Both the position numbers and the translations under genes were made by a program. From positions 15,066,001 to 15,130,000 of the forward strand of contig CM060202.1 in assembly GCA_030562195.1 (NCBI GenBank): DNA of 64,000 bases, written 5' to 3'. Below, piece after piece: positions 1 to 14,400 of this stretch (position 1 is the first letter of the stretch; every line of letters starts with the position of its first letter). The notes below the pieces were generated by a model that ran no database searches, was not told the origin of the DNA, and worked only from the letters and a program-made list of their open reading frames with translations. The stretch is from Nipponacmea schrenckii (lineage: Eukaryota; Mollusca; Gastropoda; Lottiidae).

Positions 1-3000
1 CAGAATGTATTCCAATTCTCATCTACAATAAAGAATATTAAAAACTATTTAAATAATAATACAAGCAATATGAACTGCATATGGAAATCAGGTCTGTAAG
101 TTTTGGTTATTAATTAGAGCATAAAATCGCAGTTTATTTCATATTTTCATCTACATATAAGTAATATATAACCCATTGAGTGTTTTTTTGATCCCATAAT
201 CGTGAGATAGATCTGACGTTTGCAATTGCTTGGCAATATGGTGGTTGGGTGTCTGGCTTTTTATGATCAAACATATTTTCGATAGTCGATTCGGGTTCTT
301 ACAACAATTTCATTGATGAATGGGATAAGTGTAAAAAAAAAAGATATATATGTATTGAAAATATAAAATAATTTCTTGTAGTCTACCGTATTAAAGTGTT
401 TTTGAAGAAGGCATTTAGCTGAAACGATAGACGACAGGACAATATTTTAATTGTTTGCCGCAGTTATGGGAATATATGATATCATTAAAATAATGTTAGA
501 TGGAATGTATTTAAATCCCTGCCTTTGAAAGATAGAAAATAATAAATATCTTTAAGCAAATGGAAATATAGTTTGACTGAAATTTGCATAAAAGTTGAAA
601 TAGGCCATTGTTGTCAAGGTAACCTAATCATAAAATAAATAAAAAAAAGAGCCAAATTATTGACATTCCTATTTATTTATTTCAGAATAAGATTGTCTAG
701 ATAAAACAAACTCTATTCAAGTAAAAGGCATATTCAAAGTCGTAAAGATACTAGAGTTTTTAAAAATGTTTAAAACTCTCGTAAAATCTTGAAATAGACA
801 CAGACTCCAAATGTAATGTGTATAGAAACAGAACAGTCTTGAACCATCAATTGAAATAAATGTAATGAATTTAACTGATATCTTGCCAGAATTATAACTC
901 AATTTAAAATGTTTATTTCATTCTAATTTAATATTGGCGGACTCTTTTCTAATTCTGAAGGCTATTATTTGACAGATGTCGGACAGCACATGTCAGAAAT
1001 TATTTCAAATTATTTGGAGAAGTGAACAAATTTCAAATCAAATTTTGTGGGTGATTCAGGTCTTAGGGGCAGACATGATGAAGTTGATCAAAGGGCACAA
1101 GAAAACAACATCAGTTCGATGTACCTATCGGCAAGGATCAGAATTAGAGGAAGGAAACGACTCATGTCGCTTTCTGGCAATATGTCCTTCAGCGTTGTGG
1201 AGGATCAAAAAGCACGTACAAACATATTTCATTATCTGATGCGCCATTAGTGACATAAGATGTTTGAAACTGTCCCTATCCAGTAAAATATCCCAATGGA
1301 CGAGCCCAAATAAAGTTACAAGTAAGGCAACAGAACGGAAGTAAGATCGAATGACATCGCAAATGATCAACAGATGTTGAAACAATCCTCTTTCAGATTA
1401 TACTCATTGTAAACTAGTCCACCTTAAACGTAATCAACAGAACTAATAGAACTAAGCTACTCCATAGTCGATGACCCAATTACACTTCCCCAAATATTAG
1501 AATTGGTACTTTTACGACATTTAATCCTAATTGACAAGCATCAATATTGATCTGAATTGGAATTGGAACCAAAACAAACCCTTTCTCCAGACCTCCATTC
1601 AAGTAATCAATTGAAATGGTTGCAAGGAGGTCAGCTAATCTCGTCTTAAAGTATTCTTAGTTTTTGTCATGGAAATGAAACACAATAAAGTTCATTATAC
1701 ACCAAATGTAAGATTTCTCTTAGCTTTCTATATTCTACCTTTCTATAACCGGCCTTTTAGTTAATTCAATTCCTGTACAGTTTTCATCAGTTCTGACAAA
1801 CCTTGTTCCATTGTCAACATAGACGCATTTTCGTACAGAGGGTTGCCATGGGGTGGTGATCCCAATGGATTAGAAACTAGCAGCATTTGGGACAATTCGT
1901 TCGATCCCTCGACTTAGTCAAATTTTACACACCAAAAACTTAAATAAAACATGCAATTAGTTGCCAATGTTTTACTTGTTCAAATCATAGACCTCCTTGG
2001 AACCGGTGATCATCTGGTTCCGGTATCTATATATAAAATAGCACCATTTTCAATATTCCAGACTCCCAATGGAAATAATTACAATTTACGAGAATTGTTG
2101 TTTGGAACACTAGAGTATATAATACTGTTGACGTTGTCATACTTCACAATTCCATATATTTTACCCAAGTTCATTATAGTATAAAGTACTTCTTCAGAAG
2201 TCCAATTATTGTGTCTGGCACTGTAACTAACCATGCACCGATTGGACTGTCAAGATTAAAAAGAGCAACAAGGAAGTCATGTCATGTTTTTTTTTTAAAG
2301 AAAACACGATACTTTGATGAGATAATTATACGTCTAGTAGAAAATAATATATTATTGTTTAAAGTTTAATCATCCTTGTCGGTGTCTTAAAAGTCCACAA
2401 ACCATTCCGATTTCTCAGTAGAATAATATTGCTCTCATTATTTTTTTCTAAATCTGGACATGAACTCAGTTTTTTCAGAAATTAATTGAATCAGAGCATC
2501 TTTTAAACCAAGAAGACGAGGAGAGGGACCTGCCAAGGTCATATCACATGACATGTTTTTAAAACTCGTTTAATGTTTCGTGGTCGTGGTTTTAAGAATT
2601 CCAGAAAAAATCTTTGGCAACATACTTGAGAAGGTGCAACTGTTATTTCTTTTATTGATTCATTTTTCAAATATCATGTTCATGTGCGAACATGTGCTAT
2701 TGATCCCCTGTACATATCTAAAGGATTTCAAACTATATTACTTTACAAGATCAAAATTTTACAATCATAATTATCATGAACCTTGCTATTCTATATCTAT
2801 ATCTTTATAGTTCGAATAGATCAAATACGCGTGCAATTTATTCACCGATATAATAGATAAAAAGCTCGTTTTAAACTATATAACCATACTAACAAAATTC
2901 ATCAAATTTTGAAATAAATTATTTTGATTATCGTCATTATGAACTTGTCGCTAGCAGAACATCTTTTACGTGATGATGACAAATGAAGACTGAAAACGTA

Positions 3001-5332
3001 TCAGACCAATCTAAAGAATGGTTCAAATCCACCCGCTATCACAGTTAATCCCACAAACATTTAAGTAAACCATTTACTAAGCTGTCAATATCTCCAACTG
3101 TCTGATATGAAATGGATCCTAGTTCAAGTTTTAACTTAAAAGCATTAGAACTTTCAAGTTGACAGAAAAATCGTTAGTTGTGATTAAAGCGAATAGTTTC
3201 AAACTAGAGAACATGAGTTGATCCTTATTTCACAGCACTGATACTAAAATACTCCATTAATCTTGTCCATTCGCCGCCTTTTGAAGTTCTTAAACCATGG
3301 AATGACTTATAAAATTACTCGGGGTTTTCTTACAATTCTCATTGGTTTTGTTTATGTAAACTAGTCAAGTGAAAAACCTTGAATTCAGTTCATCAGACAA
3401 CGTATACATGATATTGGAAATTAGATTTTTTTTAATTATAGATCCAGTACATTGACTTTAGATTTCGGGAAAGATTTTGATCTTGAAGATTTCTTACACC
3501 ATACAACATGATTATAATGAACACCTTAATAATAAGAGATATTCTATATGGAAGCCAAATTTACCCGTCATGTTTATGTACCGTGGACAATAATAGCTTC
3601 TATATGCACCATTCTTATTGCCGACCTCCTTAGTGCCTGTTATTACTAATCAAATTTGAATAGTTATCAGAAACATAAAAACTGATTGGCTAGAATTATT
3701 TTGACGATAGTGACGTCATAATCTTGTAAAAGAAATTATTATAAGGCAGACATGGAAGGTAAGTAAGTGTCCCTGATGTGATAAACATATTTCATATGGC
3801 CATGCGTTTATTTAAGATGTTATGCAAATGATAAAAATTGTAACAACTCGTTTAATTACATTATTCACTTGGTGTTTCAACGAATTCGACTTAATGTTGT
3901 TATTTCTCTTCACTGCAGTGTCTGCACAACTATAAAGATATTTTGATTTTATGCCGATATTCAATTACTACCTTCTAGTTTAGAGAGATGTAACAGCACT
4001 TGAATGGTTCTTTTTATAATCAAAGCAATTTAAGTTAACTCGGTGTTATGATACAGATCTGAACAAGATAACATTTTTTACTGCTTATTCAGATGTAAAA
4101 TTGAAATGTTGAAGAGTCAGCCGTCACCAAAATTTGGACTTAATTGGCAATAACACGACAAACGTGGCATTAAGTAACAAGGATTCTGTAGCCCGGATCT
4201 AAATCTCCTTTCGTCATTTGGGTGGAAAATAAGAGAAGAATTCTCTAAATAAACGTTTTCTTTGTAGTGATTTAAGTAGAAGCTTGTGCCGTAAGGATCC
4301 AATTAAGTGGATGTTGTGCGTGTCTAAACGGAAGAGACTTGGGCAGATTTCAAACGTTACAGAAATAACGATGTTTATATTTTGATTTAGATTGACTTCC
4401 CTGCTTCTTATTCCCAGGAGAGCCATTGAAATGAATTGTGTAAGAAATGTTGGCAGTGGGCAATTAAAGAATACATTTTAAACCTGTTCAATGCCTCTCT
4501 TAATAACTGCTAGTGGCAATCAGTGGCAATTAGAAAAAGAGGACTTATTGGAAATGGCAGAGGTAATATCAGCTGCGCTAATAATTATTTTTGAATAGAT
4601 ACTTTACAAAAGATTTCCAATATAAAGGCGAAATTGTTTGTGTCAAGATTTTAATTGGAATCGCCTCATGTTCCCGATCCTGCTGTTCTTTCCAATATTA
4701 ACGAAGTAGTTCAATCATGTCAAAGACTTCCGAACTATGCTTTCAGCATAGTCATAAAACAAGTTAACATTTAACATTAAAGTCTTCATATCGAGCCTAT
4801 AGCTAAACAACTTAGCTTTCTTTATTATTAACATTATTCTTTAATATATAACAGGCATATCAAATCAAACTTAACGTAAGAAATATATACTAGTACTTTT
4901 TTCGATGTTTTCTCAATTAAAAAAGACAAAATATTATAACCCTCGCAAAGGTTCAGTACTAAGAGCTTGGCAGATGGTTGAATAAATTCATCCACCTTAC
5001 TAGAAACTTAACAGATTTAACAAATAATGTAGCCACATTTTTTAACTAGTTTTTTTTATTATAAAGAACACTCATCCCTTACAGGACAATTCGTCCTCTA
5101 AAAGTATCAACTATTGTTTTATTCTGGTTTCATGAATGATAAATTCTACACAATGAATAAAATTTTATAACTTTTGTCTTTTCGATGAACCATGGAATTA
5201 CACAGTTTAACATTCAAGTACACATATAAACATTAAGAGACTGCGGTTAAGTATGTATCATATTATGAAATCTAGATCAGTAGAAAATGCTACCCTCTGA
5301 ATCCCTGAACTAATATAACAAAAGAGTCTTAC
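1..5332 (-). other. Intron 8 (5' part), no exon found
   Basis: Begins with donor GTAAGA at 5,332 and runs off the left edge. AT-rich, no repeat array. It contains a perfect CRE octamer at 3,711-3,718, a slightly less AT-rich stretch at 960-1,390 with overlapping short frames on both strands that I cannot assign, and a tRNA B-box-like phrase gttcgatccc near 1,891 without a convincing A box. Confidence 0.8.
3711..3718. promoter_or_regulatory. Perfect palindromic CRE octamer
   Basis: The octamer tgacgtca (CREB/ATF site) lies in intron 8. A TATA-like attataagg follows about 25 bp downstream and then atggaag|gtaagtaag, which looks like a short exon end with a strong donor on the plus strand, antisense to the cyclase gene. 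The octamer can occur by chance in 64 kb and the TATA-to-ATG spacing is too short for a standard promoter. Confidence 0.25.
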
Positions 5333-5476
5333 CTTGATCATATTGCCATCATGTGACTTCTCGTTTTTGGCTGCCTCCATCATTTTCAATGCCATCCAAC
5401 AAATTTGATGTGCATGATAATTACTAGCTTTATGTATGCCACCAGCTACACAATATGCGTCACCGATTGTTTCAAT
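5333..5476 (-). CDS. GUCY1A: sGC alpha exon 8: cyclase domain with second metal Asp (aa 560-607)
   Basis: 144-bp exon, 48 codons, acceptor cttttcag|ATTGAA, donor ATCAAG|GTAAGA, phase 0 on both sides. It starts [20 protein letters not shown] and ends [20 protein letters not shown] followed by K; Asp565 in GDAYC is the second metal ligand. The next exon should begin at the [RK]IGLH motif; I looked for the MPRYCLFGNNV-type coding segment on the minus strand across 1-5,332 and did not find it. The acceptor and first six exon bases occur again at 5,611-5,620 inside a local duplication. Confidence 0.97.
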
Positions 5477-8400
5477 CTGAAAAGAAAACAGCCCAAATTT
5501 CATCATTCGGCATCATAAATTGATTGAATCTGAATATTCAAAAATTTACCATTCGCCATCATCATGAAAAGAAACCAGTCCCAAATGTATCATTCGGCAT
5601 TGCAAATTGATTCAATCTGAAAAGCAGTCAGAAATATTTAATGGAAAATTATACTTGTTTGACTCCATATTAGCCCCGTGTCAGATGCGAGTCAGTTTCT
5701 AGAATTTGTAATTTGGTTACGTTAGACTTTAGTTACGTTGAGAAACGTGAGACAAATTGGAATAATGTATTATTAGGTTTACTCGGTACACATATACACG
5801 AGTGCGATAATTAAACTCAAAACTGAAAATTAAAATATCTAAGGCTGTGATATTCTTTGTTAAAAGACTGCAGTTTTCTGATACGTGTAAGCACACACAT
5901 GTTGGTACGTTCTGAAGTAAAGGAGAACTTTACATAATGCTTCAACCTGTACATTTGTCTTTTTTGCCAATTAACTAAAATATTACATGACGTGCGGACT
6001 ACTCCATATTTCAACAATTTCAATGGAGATTGTTAGAGAGTGCTCAAGTCTGCAAAATAAAAGACGAAGTATTGCAAATGTTAAATGTTGTGATGAACCA
6101 CTGGACTTGATCTATTTAATGACAAAACAATCGAATTCGTATTGGACCAATATTTATGTGAAATAGCATGCCCACTCACAAGATACCATTTGTGACCAAA
6201 AGTGACGAGGACGAATGAATTAGATGTGATTGGTTTCGTCCTTTCACCATGACGGTATATGCGGAAATTTACGAATACATGTATACTATCGACTCCAATG
6301 TCCTCGGTTACGACGTTCCAGTTCCACGAAGATCAAATTTATAAACTTAAATCGACGTAAATCATACTGGCAACTGCATCTTTTCACCCATACGCACCAA
6401 ATAATCAAATTTAGATACCGAAGTAGTTGAAAAAACCCAATTTCTTCCAGACCCTTAATTAACATTGTGGACCGACTGCACTATAAATCATTGATTAAGG
6501 CTTGACGTATTTGATTTGTGTATAATTTGTATTGATTGATGGTTGTAATTAGTACTAAGTATAAACGTAAATCATCATTTCTCCAAGACAAAAATGTTCA
6601 ATTTATGAATTACTAGAAAAAGTAATATAATTAATACTAATATACTGTATTTTGTATGTTATCATGTCCATATTATCTTTCGTCAATAAAACATTCTATA
6701 ATTGGATTAATGCGCTATTGCCTTCTATGTGAACGACCTATTCTGTTATCGTCAAGTAAACTGATTCAGCCTTTTTCTGATTGAATGGTAGTACTACGAT
6801 TGCATATTAAATGGAATGAACTTTTTCTTCAAGTTTTTCATCTGCATCTGTTTGAGCCACGGAAACGGACATTTATGTAATGAATTAACCTGTGCTAGAA
6901 CATTGGCAACTGGCGCCTTTTCAAAGTGAATACAGCGTAACATTTTCAGTGCAGCTTTGATTCTAATCATTTTTTGTTCTTTACTCAAAGTAAATTAAAT
7001 AGCGTTCAAATTACATATTTCCTAAAGATCATGCTATACTATGATTAGAATACAAATTACATTAGACTTTTTAATGTGGTTGTAAGAATAGATGATTCCA
7101 TGTTATTCCTAATTATCAACGTGATCGGCATGTACTGGAACGGTCACATTTCTATCTAGCATATTGCTGATCGTGTATCATCATATATCAAAAAAAAAAA
7201 AGAAAAAAGAAAAGGACATCCACACTAGACTGTGTAAATTGAAAATATTCGTCCGTTTAAATGTTTGCTTCGTTGTTGACTTATATAATACATTGTTTAT
7301 AGACGTTTGATAATCAGTATTTTTATGTTTTAATATTCCGACCTCATGATAAGCAATACTTTCAATTACACGTAAAACAAATAATCAATTAGATGTTATC
7401 GATTTCTGGCAAGTAATAAATCGACACTCTAATAAAGAATTTTCACCTGAATGAATTCCATGCATTTGTAATACCCATAATTAATATACAATAGTTAAAT
7501 TAGTCGTCGAGTACATATGGTTTCTCAAATGACTACCTCGACAGTACACAATATTACATTCTAAAACATGTTGTATGACTTGCAGAATATTTCATTACTA
7601 TTTCACATTCCCAAAGATTTATCTTAAAAACACCGTGTAACAATGGAATAAGAAAGAGGAATAATAATAATCATGAAATTACTGGGACTCGAAGCTAAAC
7701 TTTTTGAGTCTAATATTTACTAACACTAATCCGGTCAGTTGGATTTGAAAAATGGGGTTAACATTGCGAAATTGGACTTGAGCAATGTATAAAAGCTCAG
7801 TAGAAAGAAAGTTAGAAATCATAACCAGACTGCATCAATAGATTAAATTGCTAGCGAATAATCTGTGAAATTGACAAGTTTGAACTGATATTGGCCAAGT
7901 GATTGAAGCAATAAAACTTGTTAACAATCTCCTAGCTAACACCCTTTTTAAGGCGGTAAAATTTAATAAAAGTGAAAACATGCGTTAGGAGATAGCGTAT
8001 CAGATTACATTACTATAAATTGAGTTAACAAATTAGTGCTGGAATCAATATTTGGAATTAGAAAATGGGTGTGTTAAATCAATCCAATTTAAGGAAAGTG
8101 CTAGAGTGATCCTTGTGTATGTCTTTTTGTTCTTTAAAGCAATTTACAAAATTGTTAATAATTCACACAGTTATTGGAAAATTCATTACTCCTTCCCTGT
8201 GAGTCGTGTTTTATATGTCTTTGGTCTCTTTCTCTGACAATATAATATAAATGAGAATGAATTGGACATGAATACATAACTTGTATATAACTTAAATCAG
8301 ATAAATCCTAAAAAAATAAATTTCATGTTGTATTGAAATTCGTTTTCTGCATCATGGAAATCGTACTGTTTTTTAACTGTTCTTAACAATTTCAAAATAA

Positions 8401-11400
8401 GTTCATAAAGGATTACTGTATATACAGACAAGAATGGTGAACCGAATTCGGTTTGTAGGATTGACTAAACCATTTATATTGTTCTTCACGGTGAAACTGG
8501 ATTTATATTTGCAATTTCCACTTTTCTAAACATATAAACTAATGTAGCCAGCGTCGTATTTAGCGGACAATATGTCATTAAAATGTATATGATATAATAA
8601 ATGAAAGGCATTAAACACCTCGACAACCAATAGCGCATACTTCATTGCCTTACTCTAATCTTTCCACAATCTTTAAAACTCAATTCATCATTCAAATTCT
8701 TAGTCATTAAAATGTAATAACAATGCCGTTTGGGAATAACAATCAAATGCATGTGCCAACAAGATCTGCTTTTCACAGTATTTCGTCTCTGAAGAGAATC
8801 GATTGAGCATGACCTCGCGACTAACAGTGCATTAATTTATTATTGAAAAAGTTTGGAAAAATGACTGTTTTTGATACTGTCGGTAATGAAAAACCAAAAT
8901 TGTTTCTTGAACAATATTAAAGTCCGTATTGTTAAGCAGTGTTGTGAGGATTTCGTCAAAATTCCTGTATTTGTTAATTATTGGCAAACAAAATGCCAAG
9001 AGGTACATTCCTACCAGCAATATTCGCCTCACATGATTGCAAACTGAACCGTATTGACCTATTCATGTGGTCGAGTTGACAAGCACAAGTAGTGGCTTTA
9101 GGTGTTTCTGAGCGGTAATCAGTCAGTTGATCACAACTAGGTCGAATTTGGTGCTTGTTCGCAAACCTTGACATCAAAGCTTCGATTCGAGATAGATCGA
9201 TATAAAACAATGAAAGACAATATCTCAGTTTTTTCCAATAATTGATGATATTTGAGAAGACTTATGAAAAAAACCCTAGTCATTATGATGGTCTGTCCTG
9301 TCAAAGTTCATCTCACTGCACAGTGAAGGCTGCATGCCGTTATCCGACATCAATAACTCAATAAGATTCCGTATAATTTCATTTAAAAAAAGAAAGTATC
9401 CATCAGGAATGAGCGTGAAATTGTACAACAATTTAACTCCTTAAGAGTATGAGATATTGGCATATTTATAATATATGATTTCTTGATAATGTTAAACCAA
9501 ATAAATAATATATTTGTTGTTGTTCTGGCTCTTGCATTGGAATGTTCAAAATGTCTAAAAAAAAATAACGACTGAGAATAATATAGCAGCTTAAAGATAC
9601 ACGAAAGAATTCTCTGACTACAAACCAATCAATAGAAATCTGATTAAAATTGATTTGAACACAATGAACTTCAATTTGGTCTTTTGTGAATCGAAAGTAT
9701 ATCCAATGATTAGGTTGAAAATCGATGGTTTCAAGTGAAAAATAAATATGTTGTTTTAAATCATTGCCGTCAGATGTCCTCCTCAGACTTGTCAATTATA
9801 TGACCTATTGCAGATGTACCAGATATGTCAAGGTATCCTGGTAAAATACAGAGTCAAAGGCATTATGTTTAAGTTAATCAAGGCATACGGAATGTATATT
9901 ATATACATGTATATTATATAGATACACTATTACTAACAATCATAGACATTGCTATGCCACCTTTGGGAATCGTGGAGAAAGAGACACAAAAGGCACCACG
10001 AAGAAAGAGGCACTATTACATTTTTATTATGAATTTTGTCTCCTCATTTAAATGAACTAATAATCGAGATTGATGAGTGTATGTATAACATTCATAACTC
10101 ACCAATATTTCTTGATAACCCACAATTATATTCAAACGATCATCGTATTCATATTCTCACATAAAATTAGCAATTATGTTCAACATAGTCAAGGGTAATA
10201 TATCATGTATTTTGAAACATGTAATTTATGAGCCAATTGTTGGTAAATCGCTTTTTAATAATATTCATTAGAGTTTGAAGGAAATCCCACTTTATTTCCT
10301 TATGATCACAAATTAAGATTTGTCTATCTGTGAACTGACATCGTTGGCTTGGGGACATTTTCGTCGTCCATAGCCGTAGGAACCTGACGTGATTACCAAT
10401 TTCTCGCTAGATCAACATTTCGCGCATAGGATATCTTCTCGGTATTCTTGGAACTTTATTGATAACTGCTATTTCTTACCCCATAATAGGAAGATATTAT
10501 TAAAAGTAGTCGACAAGAAAGCACTAGACGATTATGTCTTAGTTGCAATTAATATATGATAAGATGTTTTTTTTTTCAAATATAATCTTGAAAGCATGGT
10601 GAGTTGGTAAACCTAAAAACGTTTGCTTACCTTATAAACATCAATTATACCACAGGATGTATCAAAATGGGTATAAAGAGAATTTAGCATATTGACGACT
10701 TGCATTGGCGTACAGGAAGAACAAATAGCAGTAAATCCGACTATATCACTGAATAGAACCGTCACATCATCAATCTTTCTTGGCTCTACGGTTTCATCTA
10801 AAATCAAACAACAAACAAAATTAATGCGTATCCTAATAACTAAAGAAAATAATAAAAGGAATTACACACACCGGTATTTGTCTGACATCAGAAATATCCA
10901 ATTCAGATCCAGTAGTTTTGTTTTCATTTGTCTGCATGCTACCATGGACCTGATTATAAATATGAATCAATTGAAAAACTACAAAGACATTTATGATTTA
11001 ATATCTCTTCATTAACTATCAAAGTGAAATAAAATATGTATGGCTTTCCGATGCGAAGTTGTTCATAATTCAAATTGCTAATACATGTACTCGCATATAG
11101 TGATTATAAACTACAAGTGGTCTTGCCGAGGTCAAAATATTAAAAGATTAAATCATGAGTAAAATGGAGTGGTATTTGTTTAAGGATGGTAAATTAAAGC
11201 AACTTAAGGGATTTCATAGTAAACGAAGTAATTTAATTCATCTAATGGACAATTTACTTCAGGGTTGTCAATCGCTGAAAGACATCAATTTCAGCAAATA
11301 TTGGTACACTCTTTTAGCAGCTAGCAGAAGACTATGAGAACACCCCGGGGTTCTTCTGTCGTTTTCTATCGTTTCTCATTCACGTTATATTGATAGCTGT

Positions 11401-14400
11401 CATAATTAGACGTATATTGAATTTTTCTTTCTTTTCAGTTCGTATTAAAAGGCACCCATTATCTTGAAAATAGGCTTTGTTGGTTGAATTTCCGATGTTT
11501 TAAGAGCCTTAGGCTATAAATGATATTCTGCTAGAAGGAATAGGAAATTTTCATGACTGAAATGTTATTATATAAAATATTTCTGCTACTATCAACCTCA
11601 GCTCAAAACCGTCAACGTCAGTTATCGAAGGAGAATGGTAGCTAGTTTTATTGTCTCATCCGAACCACAACCCAACTGTTATTATATAAAATATATCTGT
11701 TAGTACTAAACTAAACTCAAAACCGCCAACGCCAGTTATAAAGCTAATGGCTTTCTGGTGGCTTCGTTTATTGTCATCCGAAAGTCAAAAAGATTTTCTT
11801 TTTATAAAATCCCCCTTTTTTAAATACAAATCTACACATTTCCAATTAAATTAATTATTGTGCTCGATTTTAATTTTCTTTAGAATTTGTTCTTTGATTT
11901 TTGACAGTATCAAATTGGATAGTGAGTCAGTATATACCGAAATATATTTTTAAAAAGACACCCGAGCAAAGTGGGATGACGAAATAAATGCTAAGTTATG
12001 TTATGGCAGAATTGAATTGCACCCTTAATAAAAATAGGATTATATCTCATCAAAATAACTAAAACCAGTCAACCAATGTCCTTTCTCGAGTTGACTGAGT
12101 TTATACCTCGAAACTAAAGAAACATCGTATTCATCATATTTCTCTCTGGCTATCTTAATCGAATTCGAGGTCAGCAAACCGGTGTTGCTGGCAATAATAT
12201 ATAACCTCGGGTTGAAGACAGATTTGAATCAAATTGAATGGTTCTTGGTCGAACTTGTCTTCAGAAGGAGAAAATCAAGGCAATTTGTGGTAATCACAAC
12301 ACTCCAAATTATAGGTTGCTTTGATCGATCATTCTTTCTGTGGCTGTGATCCATATTCTTTTATTGTATTTTAACAAAATGTCAAAGCGCAATTAACCAA
12401 CGCTTGTTTTTCTTTTGGTTTGATGCTATTTATTTCAATAATATTAAACTTTGTGTATCAATATTCGGCGAAGTATAATTGGCAGATAACGTTGGTAGAG
12501 TTTTAGCCATATTTTGATGAATAATTTTTTGATTGTTGAATGTCTCCCTTGTCCCAATATATAATTTTAGCCCCCGTATCACATGAATGCAAGTGATAGT
12601 TTCTTGACAAAATTTTCACTATAAGGCTTATATACTGCGTTAGAAAGAAGATTCATTTGTCTTGTACAGAACTCTACCGATATATTTGACTGAAAGGTTT
12701 ATACAGATAATACTTAACATTAAACCATAATACAGTCATTAACATAACGGTTAAAGAGATAGATTGCCCTAAAAGTAAAGTAGAAGTGGTAAACCAATAT
12801 GGCGTCAAGAGCAAACATGCGGCACCACAATTAATATCCATTCAGTCATTTTGTTGGAATATTTTAATTGATTTATTGTGTTGAGAGTACTTTTCTCAAA
12901 TGAATGGTAATAAATAATGAAGACAAATGAAGTAAAAGAGTCAAGAGTTCTGATTGTCTGACAGGAAGTAAATGACAACCCTAATCATTTCCCTATTACA
13001 TTTCTCAAATTTATTCATTTTCAGGGCAGAGTAATGATCTAAACCTTTTAATTACAGAACTAGTCAACATGTATTTTGCTGAAATAAAATAAATCGCTCC
13101 CGGATTCTCGACAGTAACATATTAAAGCTTGTTCTAGATTCAGTTGTCAATATCTGACCTAAATTTATCTTTCGTTTAAACGATGTCTGCTTAATTTTGT
13201 GCATTCATCAGAAATACTACGCATGTATTTGTATTTCTCAAATCATACGATTTCCTGAATGTTATCGGGTGAACTGCCATGCTGATGTCTTTTAGGACTA
13301 ATAGATATTCATAGTCCTTAAGTCAAGATTGGGAAGTTGACATGTACACATTTCGATCGAAACGTATCAACTATGTCAATGTGATACAAACGGATTCCAT
13401 CAATAAACGCAGCATAAAATATTGATAATCATAAAAATTTGTGACGTTCATAAAAAAATAAATGTTTCTGATGTATGTTACCTTTAAACGCGCATAAATA
13501 ACTTCTTTTGGTCAGATTTTATGCAATTCCAGAGGTAATGAAGCCAAGTGTGATATGTTTTGTTTTTCCCGACCTTTTTCTCCATGGTTTGATCGACTTA
13601 CTTGAGAAATTTAACTTAAAGATTAATTGGTATATGTAGGCTACTGGTCATGAATCAAACTCACAATTCGCTCAAAGAAGTATCGATTTCCATGGTGAAT
13701 ATTTGTCTTTTTATATACACGCATAGAGTACTTGAAACCATAGAAATTGAAGGAACGACAAATCACGTTTCTTTCACAAAATGGTTGATCAAATGACCCA
13801 GAAGTCAATATTACCTTCTACTTACTTAAACTAAAGGTCATCGGGTGTCTTGTGATGTCTTTCAAATGCACAAAGATCTAATTGTTGATCAAGCGAATAT
13901 AGCACAGCTCTCAAAATTAACATTTATGTTTTGCTTAGCAACGACATGCTTGGCTTGAGGGAGTATACTATGTTTTTGATATAATCTTTGTTTATTTGTT
14001 TATTATTGAATGAATTTACAGTTTCTTTTCGGACAAATGTTATATGAACAGGACCTTAAAACGCAATTAGCCCATCCTTTTGTGACCCAATAGACATGAT
14101 TAGAGTTAAGAAAAGAAACTATGAAATTACTTCCACAATATAATGACGTTATCCAAAAACCTTTTCCCAAAATGTATCAAAGCTGGAATCCAATTTTAAG
14201 AGACGGGGCGTCGATTCGGATCTGAACAAGACCATATACAATACCATAAACAGGTGTTATTTAGTCCGTAAACCTTTACATGGAGTAAAAGCTTGAACAT
14301 GTATATGGTTCAAATCTTACAATTCACACAGAATCCGACAAGAATACTAGTCTCTACATTGATACTGTATAACTAGATTAATAAATATACCTTGGGCATT

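Noticed and set aside
960..1390. Overlapping frames on both strands in a less AT-rich patch
   Set aside because: Could be a decayed mobile element, but no protein family is recognisable and the cyclase motifs expected next are absent.
1845..1915. B-box-like gttcgatccc as a second SINE head
   Set aside because: No A box at the right distance and no SINE body or tail follows.
6794..6988. 64-aa minus-strand frame with possible splice donor in intron 7
   Set aside because: Does not resemble cyclase sequence; exons 7 and 8 join directly at the conserved DVYK-IETIGD border.
9466..9795. 109-aa minus-strand frame in intron 7
   Set aside because: AT-rich composition, no recognisable domain, overlaps another frame of equal quality; chance frame.
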